The translations under genes and the position numbers were made by a program. The notes under the pieces were generated by a model. The model had not been told where the DNA came from. It did no database searches and saw only the letters and a list, made by a program, of their open reading frames with translations. A stretch of DNA of 31,659 bases from Verrucomicrobia bacterium UBA6015 (GTDB lineage Bacteria > Verrucomicrobiota > Kiritimatiellia > UBA8416), in the NCBI GenBank assembly GCA_002428045.1, contig DIZZ01000099.1, forward strand, positions 6,904-38,562, read 5' to 3'. Of this stretch, positions 31,496-31,659 are shown piece after piece (within the stretch, counting starts at the first letter, position 1; every line of letters begins with the position of its first letter).

Positions 31496-31659
31496 ATGTT
31501 GTTCAAGGACGTTCCCGACCACCGCAACCACAAGGGGCGGCGATACCAACTGCGTACGCTTCTTTGTATCATCGCCCTGGCAACGCTTTGCGGTTATAGC
31601 GGACACCGAGCGATCGCTTCGTTTGCCTCCAAGCTGACGCAGAAGCAGCGCTTCCGGTT
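31496..31659 (+). CDS. ISAs1-family transposase, N-terminal fragment cut by the window edge
   Basis: Fifty-four codons are open from ATG 31496 to the right end. The product reads FKDVPDHRNHKGRRYQLRTLLCIIALATL, then CGYSGHRAIASFASKL. This matches the DDE_Tnp_1-associated N-terminal domain of ISAs1/H-repeat transposases (for example, the pattern 'PDHR..KGRRY.L..LL.I...A.L.G...' followed by 'IA.F'). The catalytic DDE part would lie beyond base 31659, so intactness is unknown. The gene runs away from the divergent trpS operon. Family assignment is by recognition of this N-terminus and is reasonable rather than certain. Confidence 0.72.
   Translation, partial: MLFKDVPDHRNHKGRRYQLRTLLCIIALATLCGYSGHRAIASFASKLTQKQRFR
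31496..31659 (+). mobile_element. Left part of an ISAs1-like insertion sequence, right end not in window
   Basis: The only evidence is the transposase N-terminus. The left boundary is not defined: the perfect inverted repeat at 31438-31469 may lie inside or outside the element. No target duplication can be tested because the other end is not in the window. Confidence 0.5.

Noticed and set aside
1..31659. CRISPR array, tRNA or rRNA genes
   Set aside because: No regularly spaced direct repeats, no cloverleaf-like sequence and no rRNA-like stretch were seen in the gaps.

Overview
The window is a densely packed chromosomal segment of a Gram-negative bacterium with about 60% GC. It is mostly housekeeping and cell-envelope genes. 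It encodes Kdo and heptose synthesis, an Lpt export set, an OmpA-type porin, and an HPr kinase with HPr and enzyme I. It also has a HemC-CobA-HemD fusion and a Chlamydia/Verrucomicrobia-like TrpRS. Together these suggest a member of the PVC superphylum, perhaps Kiritimatiellota, Lentisphaerota or Verrucomicrobiota. That placement is inference from gene content; no rRNA is present.

Layout. Positions 1-1119 (minus) hold the N-terminal 373 codons of guaA. After a 377-base gap comes a plus-strand tetrapyrrole fusion gene (1497-3743). It overlaps, tail to tail, a minus-strand pair tviB-tilS (3591-6313). A divergent AT-rich spacer with a 12-bp perfect palindrome separates tviB from a large hybrid sensor histidine kinase (6482-8980). 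A plus-strand run follows: def, pgpA, a small lipoprotein, dnaX, ybaB, recR, yggS, an AsmA-like membrane protein, rfaE1, kdsB, kdsA, lptC, lptA, lptB, hpf, hprK, ptsH, ptsI. Many of these genes overlap by 1-20 bases, so most of 12.3-22.4 kb is probably one or a few operons. metK-ahcY, an OmpA/OprF-like porin with a terminator, and an LptF/LptG permease come next. The minus strand from 31284 down to 27845 is a tight operon trpS-scpA-scpB-tyrA. The right edge has the first 54 codons of an ISAs1-like transposase beside a perfect inverted repeat.

How the genes fit together. kdsB, kdsA and rfaE1 supply activated Kdo and heptose phosphate for LPS core. LptC, LptA, LptB and the LptF/G subunit move LPS outward. 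HprK, HPr and EI form a regulatory phosphotransfer chain next to the Lpt genes, in the place where Proteobacteria carry rpoN-hpf-ptsN-npr. dnaX-ybaB-recR is the classical replication/repair trio. MetK and AhcY make SAM and clear SAH. ScpA and ScpB are condensin partners.

No clearly novel multi-gene system is visible. The most unusual items are a HemC domain that lacks the cofactor-cysteine domain inside the triple fusion, two 10-G homopolymers within coding sequence (one in the sensor kinase signal peptide), a terminator-like hairpin pressed against the LptF/G start codon, and the rpoN-less lpt-hpf-hprK-ptsHI arrangement.
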